The notes: generated by a model from the letters alone, not told the origin. A stretch of DNA of 64,000 nucleotides from Phyllobacterium phragmitis (GCF_002980495.1 NZ_PVBR01000003.1:248001-312000); one strand, 5' to 3'; counted from the first letter of the stretch, positions 1 to 9,138 are shown. Numbers and translations: made by a program.

Positions 1-336
1 GCGCAATCATCGTGCGGAATCTTTTTTACGTATATTTATCAATTCATTATGGCGCGGCAACGATCTCGTTAGTGATGATTTCGCACCGCATTATGGAATG
101 CGTCACTCCTTTTGCAGACGCGAAATAGATAACTGATCGATGAATGAAAGAGCGGTGGGATCGAGATAGCCCATAGCACCAGACTCAAAAAATCGGATGC
201 GAGACCCGTTGACAGTCCGCGTGAACTTAACATATCTCTTACATTAATTAACACGGCTATATCGCATTGATCGCGAAAATCGTGTGAGTCAGGGGAATAG
301 GGAGACTTCCGCCTGGCGCTTGGATGGGAGGATATC
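1..336. other. Leading non-coding stretch
   Basis: No convincing gene was found. The stretch is more AT-rich than the rest of the region, especially in the first 60 bases and around 235-265, as expected for a promoter zone in front of the transport operon that follows. A minus-strand open frame covers 69-452, but its translation has no family resemblance and poor composition, so it was not called. The upstream gene lies outside the window. Confidence 0.5.
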
Positions 337-468
337 ATGGCAAGTGCAATCGACCGCCGACCGGGGCGGAAACTCACAATTGCGTCCGCATTCGCAGCGG
401 CAACTGTCGCGCATCCGCTTGTACCAACATTGAAACCGACACCCCCAGCCACTGAGATCAGACGCTAG
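337..468 (+). CDS. Possible small peptide (43 aa) ahead of the sugar ABC operon
   Basis: A 43-codon open frame starts with ATG six bases after a good GGGAGG ribosome binding site (326-331) and stops at TAG. The product has a basic N-terminus followed by an Ala-rich stretch (RKLTIASAFAAATVAHP) that resembles a short signal peptide, then a Pro/Thr-rich tail. No family is recognised. It lies 29 bases before the DUF2291 gene, so it could be a leader peptide, the relic of a secreted protein, or chance. Only the ribosome binding site and its position support it. Confidence 0.2.
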   Translation: MASAIDRRPGRKLTIASAFAAATVAHPLVPTLKPTPPATEIRR

Positions 469-497
469 GGTTTCCGCCGGGGAACTGCTGAGGCCAT

Positions 498-1154
498 ATG
501 CTCATGACTGAACCCATCAAAAGAAACACATCCCAGCCATCGAAACGCTACAGATGGGTAATAGGAGCAGCCGTGATCGTCCTGGTCGGCGCCATGGCCC
601 TCGACACGAAGATCGTCGTGATCGGCTCTCAGAATGACGTTCGAGAACAGAAATTCTCGCCTGAAGCCTTTGCCGAAAAGGAGTATCCGGCAATCCAGGA
701 AAGCGTCGAGAAACGCGCCGTAGACGCCGTCGAACTCGCAAAGGCAATTCAAGAGGACAAGCAGGCCGCCGGCGACAAATATGGCGTGGCGGCGTCAATC
801 GGCCCCGTCATTCCTGTCTCGTTCACCGGCGTGGTCACCGAGCGCAAGTCCAACTACAGCATGGTCGCCATCGAGGGCCTGCCGCCAGAGTTCAAGGTGC
901 GTGTACAGACCGGCCCGGCCTTGAACGGAACCGATCTCAGGGATTCCACGGGAACGATTCAGTTTGGCCAGTTCACCAACCAGATCGAGTTCCAGAATGT
1001 CGGTTCAGCGATCAACAACCAGGTCAAGAAGGTGGTGCTGGCGGATATCGATCCCAATGCCCTTACCGGCAAGACGATCTCGGTGGTTGGTGTCTTCAAG
1101 CTGGTCAATCCCAAGAGCTGGATCGTGACGCCCGTGAGGCTCGAGGTAAAATGA
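498..1154 (+). CDS. DUF2291 family membrane-anchored protein of a sugar ABC transporter operon
   Basis: The 218-residue product has a single N-terminal membrane segment (about residues 20-40, VIGAAVIVLVGAMALDT) and a periplasmic domain with the alternating beta-strand pattern typical of DUF2291. Members of this family are commonly encoded next to erythritol/ribose-type ABC transporters in rhizobia, and their exact role is unknown. There is no lipobox cysteine, so it is probably held by a signal anchor. ATG codons at 498 and 504 are both possible; GAGG at 490-493 fits the second slightly better. Its stop overlaps the start of the ATPase gene (ATGA), which implies translational coupling and a shared function in uptake. 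Confidence 0.75.
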   Translation: MLMTEPIKRNTSQPSKRYRWVIGAAVIVLVGAMALDTKIVVIGSQNDVREQKFSPEAFAEKEYPAIQESVEKRAVDAVELAKAIQEDKQAAGDKYGVAASIGPVIPVSFTGVVTERKSNYSMVAIEGLPPEFKVRVQTGPALNGTDLRDSTGTIQFGQFTNQIEFQNVGSAINNQVKKVVLADIDPNALTGKTISVVGVFKLVNPKSWIVTPVRLEVK

Positions 1155-2692
1155 GCAGCAACGCACTCCCCGGACAAATCGGCGACGTGGTGCTCGCGGC
1201 GCATGACATCGCAAAGTCCTATGGCAATATCCATGCGCTGAGGGGTGTGAACTTCGATATCCGTCGTGGTCAGGTGACGACCCTTTTCGGGGAGAATGGC
1301 GCGGGAAAATCCACGCTGATGAAGATCCTCTCGGGTGTCATTCAGCCGACATCCGGCACGATCGTGCTGGACGGAAAGCCCGTCATGTTCTCCTCGTCCA
1401 CCGACGCGCGCGAACAGGGCATTTCCATCATCCACCAGGAGCTGAGCCTGGCGCCGAACATGAACGTGCGCGACAACATTTTCATGGGCCGCGAGATCCG
1501 CAAGGCAACCGGTGTGGATTTCGCGGAAGAGGAGCGCCAGAGCCGGACGCTGTTGGCCGAGCTCGAGGAGGACATCGATCCTCTGACGCTGGTCGAGGAC
1601 CTGCGTCTCGGGCAGCAGCAGATCGTCGAAATCGCACGTGCGCTCTCCGTCAACTCACGCATCCTGATTATGGACGAGCCGACGTCGGCGCTCAGCGCCT
1701 CCGAAGTCGAAGTGCTGTTCAAGGTCATCCGCGACCTGACGAACAAGGGCGTCTCGATCGTCTACATTTCGCACCACCTCGAAGAGGCCTTGCAGATCAC
1801 CCATCACGCGGTTGTCCTTCGCGACGGTGCGATCACGGCTTATGCCGAGCGGAAGGACATAAATCTTGAATGGATCGTCCACCACATGGTCGGCGAGAAC
1901 TTCGACCTGGGCTCTCCGCCGACCGACCACACCATCGGTGACGTCGCCCTGCGGATCGAGGGGCTGACGGTGCCCGATCCCTCCGGGGCGGATTACAACG
2001 TCGTCGACAATTTCTCCCTGTCTGTCCACGAAGGCGAGATTGTCTGCATCTACGGCCTTATGGGTGCAGGCCGGACGGAGCTTCTCGAATCCGCCGCAGG
2101 CCGGCTCTCCCCCTCATCGGGAAAAATCATCCTGAAAGGGCAGGACGTCACCGGCAGATCCATCGCCGAGTGCATCCGCAACGGCCTGGTTCTGGTGCCC
2201 GAGGACAGACAACGCGACGGGCTTGTCCAGACGATGACCGTCGGCAGTAACCTTTCGCTTGCCAGCATCGGAGCGATCACGCGTGCCTTCTTTACGTCTT
2301 TCGCCAGGGAAGCGCAGCTGATCGGCGACGCCATTCAGCGGGTTCACATCAAGTCCGATGGCGGCGGAGCCGCGATCGGCTCCCTCTCGGGAGGCAATCA
2401 GCAGAAGGTCGTCATCGGCAAGATGCTCGCAACCGATCCGGAGGTGATCCTTCTGGACGAGCCGAGCCGCGGCATCGACATCGGTGCCAAGGCCGAAGTG
2501 TTCAAGCTGCTCGCCGGTCGGGCCAGGCAGGGTCTTGCGGTCATCTACACGACATCCGAAGTCGGCGAATGCCTGAGCATCGCCCATCGCATCATCGTCA
2601 TGCGCCGCGGCCGCATTTCAGCTGAATTCGGTCCCGACGTCACCAAAGAACAAATCATGGCTGCCTCGGGTGAGGCTTTAGTCACGCACTAG
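1151..2692 (+). CDS. Sugar ABC transporter ATP-binding protein, EryE-like
   Basis: A 513-residue tandem ATPase of the carbohydrate-uptake type 2 family, the usual length for RbsA/EryE proteins. The N-terminal domain has a Walker A GENGAGKST (about residue 48), signature LRLGQQQ and Walker B ILIMDEPTSA. The C-terminal domain has the degenerate loop YGLMGAGRTE, the signature LSGGNQQK and ILLDEPSRGID. It sits in the cytoplasm, energising import through the permease encoded next. It overlaps the DUF2291 gene by four bases and is followed after 23 bases by the permease. Similarity to the rhizobial eryEFG erythritol system is my inference from sequence style and neighbours; the substrate could be another polyol. 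Confidence 0.9.
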   Translation: MSSNALPGQIGDVVLAAHDIAKSYGNIHALRGVNFDIRRGQVTTLFGENGAGKSTLMKILSGVIQPTSGTIVLDGKPVMFSSSTDAREQGISIIHQELSLAPNMNVRDNIFMGREIRKATGVDFAEEERQSRTLLAELEEDIDPLTLVEDLRLGQQQIVEIARALSVNSRILIMDEPTSALSASEVEVLFKVIRDLTNKGVSIVYISHHLEEALQITHHAVVLRDGAITAYAERKDINLEWIVHHMVGENFDLGSPPTDHTIGDVALRIEGLTVPDPSGADYNVVDNFSLSVHEGEIVCIYGLMGAGRTELLESAAGRLSPSSGKIILKGQDVTGRSIAECIRNGLVLVPEDRQRDGLVQTMTVGSNLSLASIGAITRAFFTSFAREAQLIGDAIQRVHIKSDGGGAAIGSLSGGNQQKVVIGKMLATDPEVILLDEPSRGIDIGAKAEVFKLLAGRARQGLAVIYTTSEVGECLSIAHRIIVMRRGRISAEFGPDVTKEQIMAASGEALVTH

Positions 2693-2715
2693 CCCCAGTG
2701 AAGGAGCGCCAAACA

Positions 2716-3756
2716 ATGTCGGCTACCACTTCCGTGGATACAAACAAGTCGAGTGCTAAGGGCAAGCGCAAGAAAAGCCTGGTAGAGCTTTTGTTCGAAG
2801 GCCGCGCATTCTTTGCGCTGATCGCCATCATCATCGTGTTCTCGTCGATGTCGCCCAACTACTTCACCATCAACAACTTTCTTATCATGGCGTCGCATGT
2901 CGCCATCTACGGATTGTTGGCGATCGGCATGCTGCTGGTCATCCTCAACGGCGGCATCGACCTGTCGGTCGGCTCCACCCTCGGGCTGTCCGGCGTCTTC
3001 GCCGGTTTCCTGATGCAGGGCGTGACCCTGCCCCAGTTCGACGTCATTCTCTATCCCTCGGTGTGGGTTGCGGTGGTGCTGACCTGCCTGCTCGGCGCCA
3101 TTGTGGGTGCCGTCAACGGGGTGCTGATCGCTTACCTGCGCGTTCCCGCATTCGTTGCGACGCTCGGCGTTCTCTACGTCGCTCGCGGCGTCGCGCTGCT
3201 GATGACCAACGGTCTTACCTATAATAATCTGAGCGGGCGCCCGGAACTCGGGAATACCGGTTTCGACTGGCTCGGCTTCAACCGCCTTGCCGGCGTTCCG
3301 ATCGGCGTCCTGGTGCTTGCGGTCTTCGCAATCGCCTGCGGCATTCTTCTGTCGCGGACTGGCTTTGGCCGCTGGCTTTATTCGTCCGGCGGCAACGAAC
3401 ACGCCGCCGAATTGTCCGGTGTTCCGGTCAAGCGCGTGAAGATTACCGTCTACATGCTCTCCGGTGTCTGCGCGGCCGTTGCCGGCCTGGTGCTGTCGTC
3501 CCAGTTGACCTCCGCAGGTCCAACTGCCGGCACGACATATGAACTGACCGCGATTGCAGCAGTCGTCATCGGCGGCGCCGCTCTTACAGGCGGCCGCGGT
3601 ACGGTCATCGGCACCCTGCTCGGCGCTTTCGTGATCGGTTTCCTGTCGGACGGCCTCGTGATCATCGGCGTCTCTTCCTACTGGCAGACCGTCTTTACCG
3701 GCGCCGTGATCGTCATGGCCGTCCTGCTCAACAGCATCAAATACAGCCGCCGCTGA
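2716..3756 (+). CDS. Sugar ABC transporter permease, EryF-like
   Basis: A 346-residue integral membrane protein with about eight to ten hydrophobic segments and the CUT2 permease signature region around GGIDLSVGSTLGLSGV and GGAALTGGRGTVIGTLLGA. It forms the membrane channel for the EryE-like ATPase and the binding protein that follows. An in-frame GTG lies at 2698, but it overlaps the ribosome binding site GAAGGAG, so the ATG at 2716 is the better start. The N-terminal 30 residues are Lys/Ser-rich and cytoplasmic. It is the third gene of the operon. Confidence 0.9.
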   Translation: MSATTSVDTNKSSAKGKRKKSLVELLFEGRAFFALIAIIIVFSSMSPNYFTINNFLIMASHVAIYGLLAIGMLLVILNGGIDLSVGSTLGLSGVFAGFLMQGVTLPQFDVILYPSVWVAVVLTCLLGAIVGAVNGVLIAYLRVPAFVATLGVLYVARGVALLMTNGLTYNNLSGRPELGNTGFDWLGFNRLAGVPIGVLVLAVFAIACGILLSRTGFGRWLYSSGGNEHAAELSGVPVKRVKITVYMLSGVCAAVAGLVLSSQLTSAGPTAGTTYELTAIAAVVIGGAALTGGRGTVIGTLLGAFVIGFLSDGLVIIGVSSYWQTVFTGAVIVMAVLLNSIKYSRR

Positions 3757-3876
3757 CGATACAGCGACGGCCGACCAGATTTTCCGCGATAGGCAAGGAG
3801 GCAACCAAGGGATCGATCGCGGGGAGTAATGCCGGGAAACCGGCGCAACCTCAGCTCATTGAAAGGGAGTGAGATC

Positions 3877-4824
3877 ATGTTCACTAAAGGCAAGCGCGTA
3901 CTTCTCGCGGCGATCGCAGCCGTTCCACTGCTCACCAGCACGGCCTGGGCACAGGACCTGATGACGATCATCGTCAACGACCCGTCCAACCCGTACTGGT
4001 TCACGGAAGGTGAAGTGGCAAAGGCAACGGCGGAAAAGCTCGGCTACAAGGCCACCGTCAGCGCGCATAAGGGCGACACCAACACGGAAAGCAACCTGAT
4101 CGATACGGCAATCACCAACAAGTCTGCTGCGATCATTCTCGACCCGGCAAACGCCGACGGCTCGATCGGTGCGGTCAAGAAGGCCGTTGCCGCCGGTATT
4201 CCGGTTTTCCTGGTCAATGCCGAGATCAACCAGGAGGGCCTTGCCAAGGCACAGCTCGTGTCCAACAACGCCCAGGGCGCAGCACTCGGTGCGCAGCAGT
4301 GGGTCGAAGATGTCGGTGAAGAAGGCAAGTATGCCGAACTCTTCGGCAATCCGTCCGATAACAATGCGGCAACCCGCTCGAACGGCTACGAAACGGTGCT
4401 GACCCAGTATCCGGACCTCGTAAAAGTCGCCCAGGAAGTCGCAAACTGGGACCGCACCCAGGGCCATGACAAGATGCAGTCCATGCTGCAGGCCCATCCC
4501 GACATCATCGGCGTGATCAGCGGCAATGATGAAATGGCCCTCGGCGCAATCGCCGCGCTGAAGGAAGCCGGCAAGCTCGACCAGATCAAGGTCGGCGGCT
4601 TCGACGGATCCCCGGATGCGGTTGACGCCATCAAGGCCGGCGAACTTCAGTACACCGTTCTTCAGCCCGTCGCCGTCTTCTCGGCAGCGGCCGTCAAGCA
4701 GGCCGACAGTTTCATCAAGACCGGCAGCACCGGCGTTGATCACGAAAAGCAGCTTTTCGACTGTATCCTTATCACCAAGGACAACATCGACAAGTACACA
4801 GCTCCATTCGTCCTCAGCGAATAA
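3877..4824 (+). CDS. Sugar-binding periplasmic protein, EryG-like
   Basis: A 315-residue type I periplasmic binding protein of the ribose-binding family. It has a cleavable signal peptide ending near AWAQD (residue 22) and then the family's first strand TIIVNDPSNPYW. Later elements include AAIILDPANADG, VISGNDEMALGAIAAL and VGGFDGSPDAV, which line the ligand cleft in this fold. It delivers the sugar or polyol to the permease. The chosen ATG follows GGGAGTGAG at 3865-3873. A 120-base gap separates it from the permease gene, and a strong hairpin follows it, an arrangement typical of binding proteins that must be made in excess. Confidence 0.9.
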   Translation: MFTKGKRVLLAAIAAVPLLTSTAWAQDLMTIIVNDPSNPYWFTEGEVAKATAEKLGYKATVSAHKGDTNTESNLIDTAITNKSAAIILDPANADGSIGAVKKAVAAGIPVFLVNAEINQEGLAKAQLVSNNAQGAALGAQQWVEDVGEEGKYAELFGNPSDNNAATRSNGYETVLTQYPDLVKVAQEVANWDRTQGHDKMQSMLQAHPDIIGVISGNDEMALGAIAALKEAGKLDQIKVGGFDGSPDAVDAIKAGELQYTVLQPVAVFSAAAVKQADSFIKTGSTGVDHEKQLFDCILITKDNIDKYTAPFVLSE

Positions 4825-4834
4825 TCTGAAAATT

Positions 4835-4864
4835 GTCGGGAGGCGCGGCAACGCGCCTCCCGAC
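4835..4864 (+). terminator. 13-bp GCAA-tetraloop hairpin after the binding-protein gene
   Basis: A perfect 13-base-pair GC-rich stem (4835-4847 with 4852-4864) is closed by a GCAA tetraloop ten bases after the stop of the EryG-like gene. It has no T-tract, so full intrinsic termination is unlikely. It more probably stabilises the upstream mRNA 3' end or partly terminates, limiting expression of the downstream regulator and enzymes relative to the binding protein. Confidence 0.7.
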
Positions 4865-4969
4865 GACACGAATTTGCTGACCGGAATGCAAACCACCGGA
4901 ACGCTACGGCAAATCGAGACCTTTGTGTTGCCGCGAGATAGCCGATACCAGGGCCAATACGCAGGTTTC

Positions 4970-5824
4970 ATGGAAAGAGCGATCGTGAAAAAGAAAGTCG
5001 ACGTCAGGGAAATGCTGTCAGACGAAGTGCCGAGCGACAGCAGACACGCAAGGCAGCTCGTCCGACGTCAGCTGATCGCCGAAACCGTGATTGCGGAGGG
5101 GTCGATCAGAATCGAAGACCTTACGGAGCGCTTCGGCGTCAGCCTCATGACGGCCCATCGCGATGTCGACGATCTGGTCAGCCGGGGCATTATCCGCAAG
5201 ACCCGCGGCATCGTCACCGCCGCCCCCACCAGTCTCATTGAATCGAGCGACGTCTATCGCGCCACCCGGCAGGCCAGCGAGAAGAGATTCATCGCGCAGA
5301 CCGCGGCGGGTTTCATTGAGCCCGGGCAGGCCGTCATTCTCGACGACTCCACCACGGTCCAGCAGATGACCGCCCTGCTGCCTTCGAAGGTGCCGCTCAC
5401 CGTCATCACCAATTCACTGATCCTCATCAATGAGCTCAAGGGTATCCGCGACCTCAATCTGATCAGCCTTGGCGGACAGTTCTACAATTGGTGCAACGCA
5501 TTCATGGGACATATCACCACCAGCGAAGTTCGCCGGCTGCGCGCCGATACGGTTTTCCTGTCCTTGGCCGCGATCATCGACGACATCGTCTTTCATCAGT
5601 CTCCCGAAACCATTGAGACGAAGCGCGCCATGTTCGAATCAGCCGCAAAACGTATCCTGCTTGCGGACCATACCAAGTTTGAGCGGCGCGCTCTGCATCG
5701 GTTTGCCGCGCTTAATGAATTCGACGTCGTCATCGTCGACGAGGACACGCCGATCGAGCACCTGTCCCGAATGCGCTCGAAGGGGATCAATGTTGTCGTC
5801 GCGGGTGGAAAACAGTTCGACTGA
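4970..5824 (+). CDS. DeoR/GlpR-family transcriptional regulator
   Basis: A product of about 284 residues with an N-terminal winged helix of DeoR type (IRIEDLTERFGVSLMTAHRDVDDL, where the recognition helix normally begins with TIRRDL) followed by a DeoRC sugar-phosphate-sensing domain containing DDSTTVQQM and LADHTKFERRAL. DeoR proteins usually repress catabolic operons and are released by a phosphorylated intermediate. The gene lies between the transporter and the kinase/dehydrogenase genes, so it probably controls both. The open frame continues upstream into the binding-protein gene; ATG 4970 or GTG 4985 are realistic starts, and the GTG is better spaced from GGAAAGAG. Confidence 0.85.
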   Translation: MERAIVKKKVDVREMLSDEVPSDSRHARQLVRRQLIAETVIAEGSIRIEDLTERFGVSLMTAHRDVDDLVSRGIIRKTRGIVTAAPTSLIESSDVYRATRQASEKRFIAQTAAGFIEPGQAVILDDSTTVQQMTALLPSKVPLTVITNSLILINELKGIRDLNLISLGGQFYNWCNAFMGHITTSEVRRLRADTVFLSLAAIIDDIVFHQSPETIETKRAMFESAAKRILLADHTKFERRALHRFAALNEFDVVIVDEDTPIEHLSRMRSKGINVVVAGGKQFD

Positions 5825-5898
5825 CGCGCTGACAGGCGTACCAGGCTGAGAATGCCTACCTCTGATGCGCGCCGTTGCGGTAGATACAGGAAAGCAGA

Positions 5899-7422
5899 AT
5901 GGCAAGCATCCTAGGCATAGACAGCGGATTGACGGTCACCAAGGCCGTCATCTTCGATATTGACGGGCGCGTGCTTTCGGTTGCCCGCCGCCGCATTCCA
6001 CAGATCATTCGCAAGCCGCGCCATGTGGAACGTGACATGGAACTCATGTGGACCGCGACCGCCGAGGCGATCAGGGAAGCCGTAGACGGGACGGGACGGC
6101 CAGCCGGCGACATCATCGCGATCGCGGCAACGGCCCATGGTGACGGCATCTACCTTCTTGGCCGCGACAACCGACCGCTCGGACCGGCGATCCTGTCGCT
6201 GGACACGAGAGCGATCGATGTCGCGGATCAGTGGAATAGCGGCGAGGTCGCCGAACAGTCCCTTTCGCTGACCGGACAATATCCGCACGCCGCCGCCCCT
6301 TCGGCCATTCTTCGCTGGATCAAGGAAAACGAGCCCGAACGCTTCTCGGCAATCGCCCATTTCATGGCCGCCAAGGATTGGCTGCGATATCGTCTTTGCG
6401 GAACGATCGGTACGGACCGTACCGAGGCAAGCACGTCTTTCACGGACGTTCAATCGCAGACCTACACCGAGGCCGCCTTCGCGCTCTTCGGCCTGGAGGC
6501 GCTATGGGGCAAGCGCCCTCCGGTCGCATCTTCGGTCGACGTCGTCGGTCACGTGACCGGTCAGACGGCACGGCAGACGGGCCTTCTGGAAGGAACTCCG
6601 GTCGTTGCCGGCCTGCACGATGTCACGGCCTCCGCTCTCGGCATCGGAGGTTATCGCGCGGGCGTGGTGGCGATCGTCGCCGGGACATATTCGATCAACG
6701 AGACGGTTTCGAGCAAGCCCAAGGTCGACGCCCGCTGGTTCTGCCGGAATGGCATCTTACCCGGCGAGTGGAACAGCATGTCCATCTCTCCGGCTTCCAC
6801 GGCCAACTATGACTGGTTCATCGAACGGCTGTGCGCTGAGGAAGCAAAAGCTGCCGAACAGGCCGGCGAAAGTGTGCATGCGCTGATCGCAGAAGAATTC
6901 GCGACATCGGCGAAAAAGGCCTCCAGCGTCATCTTCCACCCTTACCTTTTCGGCTCTCCCTTTACGGGCGCGTCCAGCGCAGGTCTCTTCGGCCTCAACG
7001 CATGGCATGATCGCGGCGACATCGTGCGCGCCATCATCGAGGGCATCGCCTTCAATCACCGCATCCATGTCGATGCGCTACGCGATGGTTTTTCGCCCGG
7101 AACCGCCCGCCTGACCGGCGGCATTTCGAGAAATCCTGCGGTTGCCGGTCTTTTTGCCGATATTCTCGGAATGCCGGTCGCGGCCACGAAAACGGAAGAA
7201 GCTGCGGCCTGGGGCGCAGCCCTGTGTGCCGGCGCCGGCATGGGCGTTTACGCTTCGCCGACCGACGATCCGCGGGATTTCGGCGAAATCGAAACAATCC
7301 ACCAGCCGGACCCGGAGCGATGCGCTGCCTACGAAACCAAATATCAGGTATTTCTCGAACTGACAGATGCAATGAAGCCCATCTGGCCAAAGCTCCAGAA
7401 CCTGGCCTCGTCCGCCCACTGA
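5899..7422 (+). CDS. FGGY-family carbohydrate kinase, EryA-like polyol kinase
   Basis: A 507-residue ribokinase-unrelated FGGY kinase, normal length. The N-terminal phosphate-binding motif LGIDSGLTVTKAVIFD and the sugar-domain segment ATAHGDGIYLLGRDNRP are present. The C-terminal ATPase domain contains RLTGGISRNPAVAGLFAD and AAAWGAALCAGAG. It should phosphorylate a sugar alcohol imported by the upstream ABC system; the FAD dehydrogenase encoded 12 bases downstream would then oxidise the polyol phosphate. By analogy with the ery pathway the substrate would be erythritol, but other polyols cannot be excluded from sequence alone. The ATG follows CAGGAAAG. Confidence 0.85.
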   Translation: MASILGIDSGLTVTKAVIFDIDGRVLSVARRRIPQIIRKPRHVERDMELMWTATAEAIREAVDGTGRPAGDIIAIAATAHGDGIYLLGRDNRPLGPAILSLDTRAIDVADQWNSGEVAEQSLSLTGQYPHAAAPSAILRWIKENEPERFSAIAHFMAAKDWLRYRLCGTIGTDRTEASTSFTDVQSQTYTEAAFALFGLEALWGKRPPVASSVDVVGHVTGQTARQTGLLEGTPVVAGLHDVTASALGIGGYRAGVVAIVAGTYSINETVSSKPKVDARWFCRNGILPGEWNSMSISPASTANYDWFIERLCAEEAKAAEQAGESVHALIAEEFATSAKKASSVIFHPYLFGSPFTGASSAGLFGLNAWHDRGDIVRAIIEGIAFNHRIHVDALRDGFSPGTARLTGGISRNPAVAGLFADILGMPVAATKTEEAAAWGAALCAGAGMGVYASPTDDPRDFGEIETIHQPDPERCAAYETKYQVFLELTDAMKPIWPKLQNLASSAH

Positions 7423-7434
7423 TGGAATGAAATA

Positions 7435-9138
7435 ATGAGCACGCAAATTGCGCAAAACACGGATGGCATTGCCGGCTCTGTTGGCGATGGCGAGTATGAT
7501 GTCGTGATCATCGGCGCCGGGATCAACGGCGCCGGCCTTTTCCGGGAACTCTGCCTGCAGGGAATCAAATGCCTGATCGTCGACAAGGCGGATTTCGGCT
7601 CCGGCACGAGTGCTGCCCCTTCCCGTCTCATCCATGGTGGAATCAAATATCTCGAAACCGGAGAACTGGGGCTCGTCGCCCAGTCGACACTCGAACGCAA
7701 TTTGCTCTTGCGCAATGCGCCGCATTGTGTGGCGCCTCTGCCGACCTTCATACCGACCTTTTCCTATGTGAAGGGTGCGCTTGCAGCGCTGCGCACGCTT
7801 GCCGGATCGACGACGGCTCCGCGCAGCCGCGGCGCGCTCCTCATCAAGATCGGCCTGTCGCTCTATGATTTCTACGGCGCACGTCACCGTGTCATGCCGA
7901 AGCACCGTTTCCTGTTCCGCAACGCCGCACTCAAAGAGATGCCAGCAATTACATCGCGCATCGTTGCGGGCGGGATCTACTACGACGCCAGGATCACCCG
8001 ACCGGAACGGCTGGTCTGGGAACTGATCAAGGATGGGTTGGAGGCGAGTCCCGGATCTCATGCCTGCAATTATGCCGAGTTGGAGAGCCGCAGCGGCGAC
8101 GTGCTCGTTTTCAGGGACTATCTGGACCGCCGCTTTGCCGCCCGGCCGAAGATCGTGGTCAATGCCGGTGGTCCCTGGATCGACAAGATCAATACGAGTC
8201 TCGGCGAACCGACAAAACTGATCGGCGGGACGAAGGGCTCGCATGTTCTACTCCAGCATCCCGAACTCGTCGAAAGTCTTAAGGGACGGATGATCTACTT
8301 TGAAGCGGATGATGGCCGCATCTGCCTTGTCTACGAGTATCTCGGTCTTGCCCTGGTCGGCTCCACGGATACGAAATCGGACGATCCCGACAATGTCAAA
8401 TGCGAGGAGAACGAGGTCGACTATTTCCTCGCCAGCTTGAAATCGCTGCTGCCACGGTTGCATTTCGACCGCAGCCAGATCGTCTATACTTACAGCGGCA
8501 TCCGTCCCCTGCCGGCATCGGACGCCGGTCAGCCCGGTCTGATCAGCCGGGATCATTCGGCCCCCATCCTGCCGCCGACCGCGGAGCGGCCATTTTCCAT
8601 CGCGTCCCTCGTCGGCGGCAAATGGACGACATTCCGGGGATTTGCCGAGGAAGTCGCTGACATTCTCCTCAAGCAGCTCGCCAGCCCGCGCCGGCAAAGC
8701 ACGCAGATGCAGCCGATCGGGGGCGGACGGGGGTTTCCGGCAGATGCCGCTGCCCGGAAGGAGTGGATAGCGAAACGGAGCACGGCCGACGCGCCAAAGC
8801 CCGAAATCATCGACAGTCTCCTGGCACGCTACGGAACAACGAGCGATCTCATTTTGTCTCATATCCAAGGTTTTGAGAGCGAAGCACCGCTTGAGCACAT
8901 CCGGGGCTATACGCAGGGCGAGATCGACTGGATCGCCCGATCAGAGATGGTGATCCATCTCCCTGATATCGTCATGCGCCGGACCACGATGGCGATCGAG
9001 GGGCTTTTGTCCCAGGCAGGTCTTGAGGAAGTCGCGGCGATCGCGGCAAATGCCCTCGGCTGGAGTGAAGAAAGGCGCCGGCAGGAAGTCGAAATGACGA
9101 TAGCACTTCTGGAAACCCGCCACGGGCTGAGCTTCTAG
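7435..9138 (+). CDS. FAD-dependent polyol-phosphate dehydrogenase, EryB/GlpD-like
   Basis: A 567-residue member of the glycerol-3-phosphate dehydrogenase family. The N-terminal Rossmann motif YDVVIIGAGINGAGL binds FAD, and the conserved SRLIHGGIKYLETGE follows near residue 68. The C-terminal DAO_C-like region contains VMRRTTMAIEG near the end. Family members transfer electrons to quinone at the inner membrane. The residues around LIHGG resemble EryB (erythritol phosphate dehydrogenase) more than GlpD as I remember them. It directly follows the FGGY kinase, so it probably oxidises that kinase's product to a ketose phosphate. No isomerase to complete an erythritol pathway (EryC, RpiB/TpiB types) is present in the window. 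Confidence 0.8.
   Translation: MSTQIAQNTDGIAGSVGDGEYDVVIIGAGINGAGLFRELCLQGIKCLIVDKADFGSGTSAAPSRLIHGGIKYLETGELGLVAQSTLERNLLLRNAPHCVAPLPTFIPTFSYVKGALAALRTLAGSTTAPRSRGALLIKIGLSLYDFYGARHRVMPKHRFLFRNAALKEMPAITSRIVAGGIYYDARITRPERLVWELIKDGLEASPGSHACNYAELESRSGDVLVFRDYLDRRFAARPKIVVNAGGPWIDKINTSLGEPTKLIGGTKGSHVLLQHPELVESLKGRMIYFEADDGRICLVYEYLGLALVGSTDTKSDDPDNVKCEENEVDYFLASLKSLLPRLHFDRSQIVYTYSGIRPLPASDAGQPGLISRDHSAPILPPTAERPFSIASLVGGKWTTFRGFAEEVADILLKQLASPRRQSTQMQPIGGGRGFPADAAARKEWIAKRSTADAPKPEIIDSLLARYGTTSDLILSHIQGFESEAPLEHIRGYTQGEIDWIARSEMVIHLPDIVMRRTTMAIEGLLSQAGLEEVAAIAANALGWSEERRRQEVEMTIALLETRHGLSF

Noticed and set aside
69-452. 127-codon minus-strand frame at the left edge
   Set aside because: No recognisable domain, no ribosome binding site, and an unusual mix of Ser and His residues; it overlaps the promoter region and the plus-strand small frame.
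2698-2715. GTG start six codons upstream for the first permease
   Set aside because: It overlaps the GAAGGAG ribosome binding site that serves ATG 2716.
2689-3804. 371-codon minus-strand frame opposite the first permease
   Set aside because: Asp/His/Gln-rich composition typical of antisense to a GC-rich membrane-protein gene; the plus-strand permease is unambiguous.
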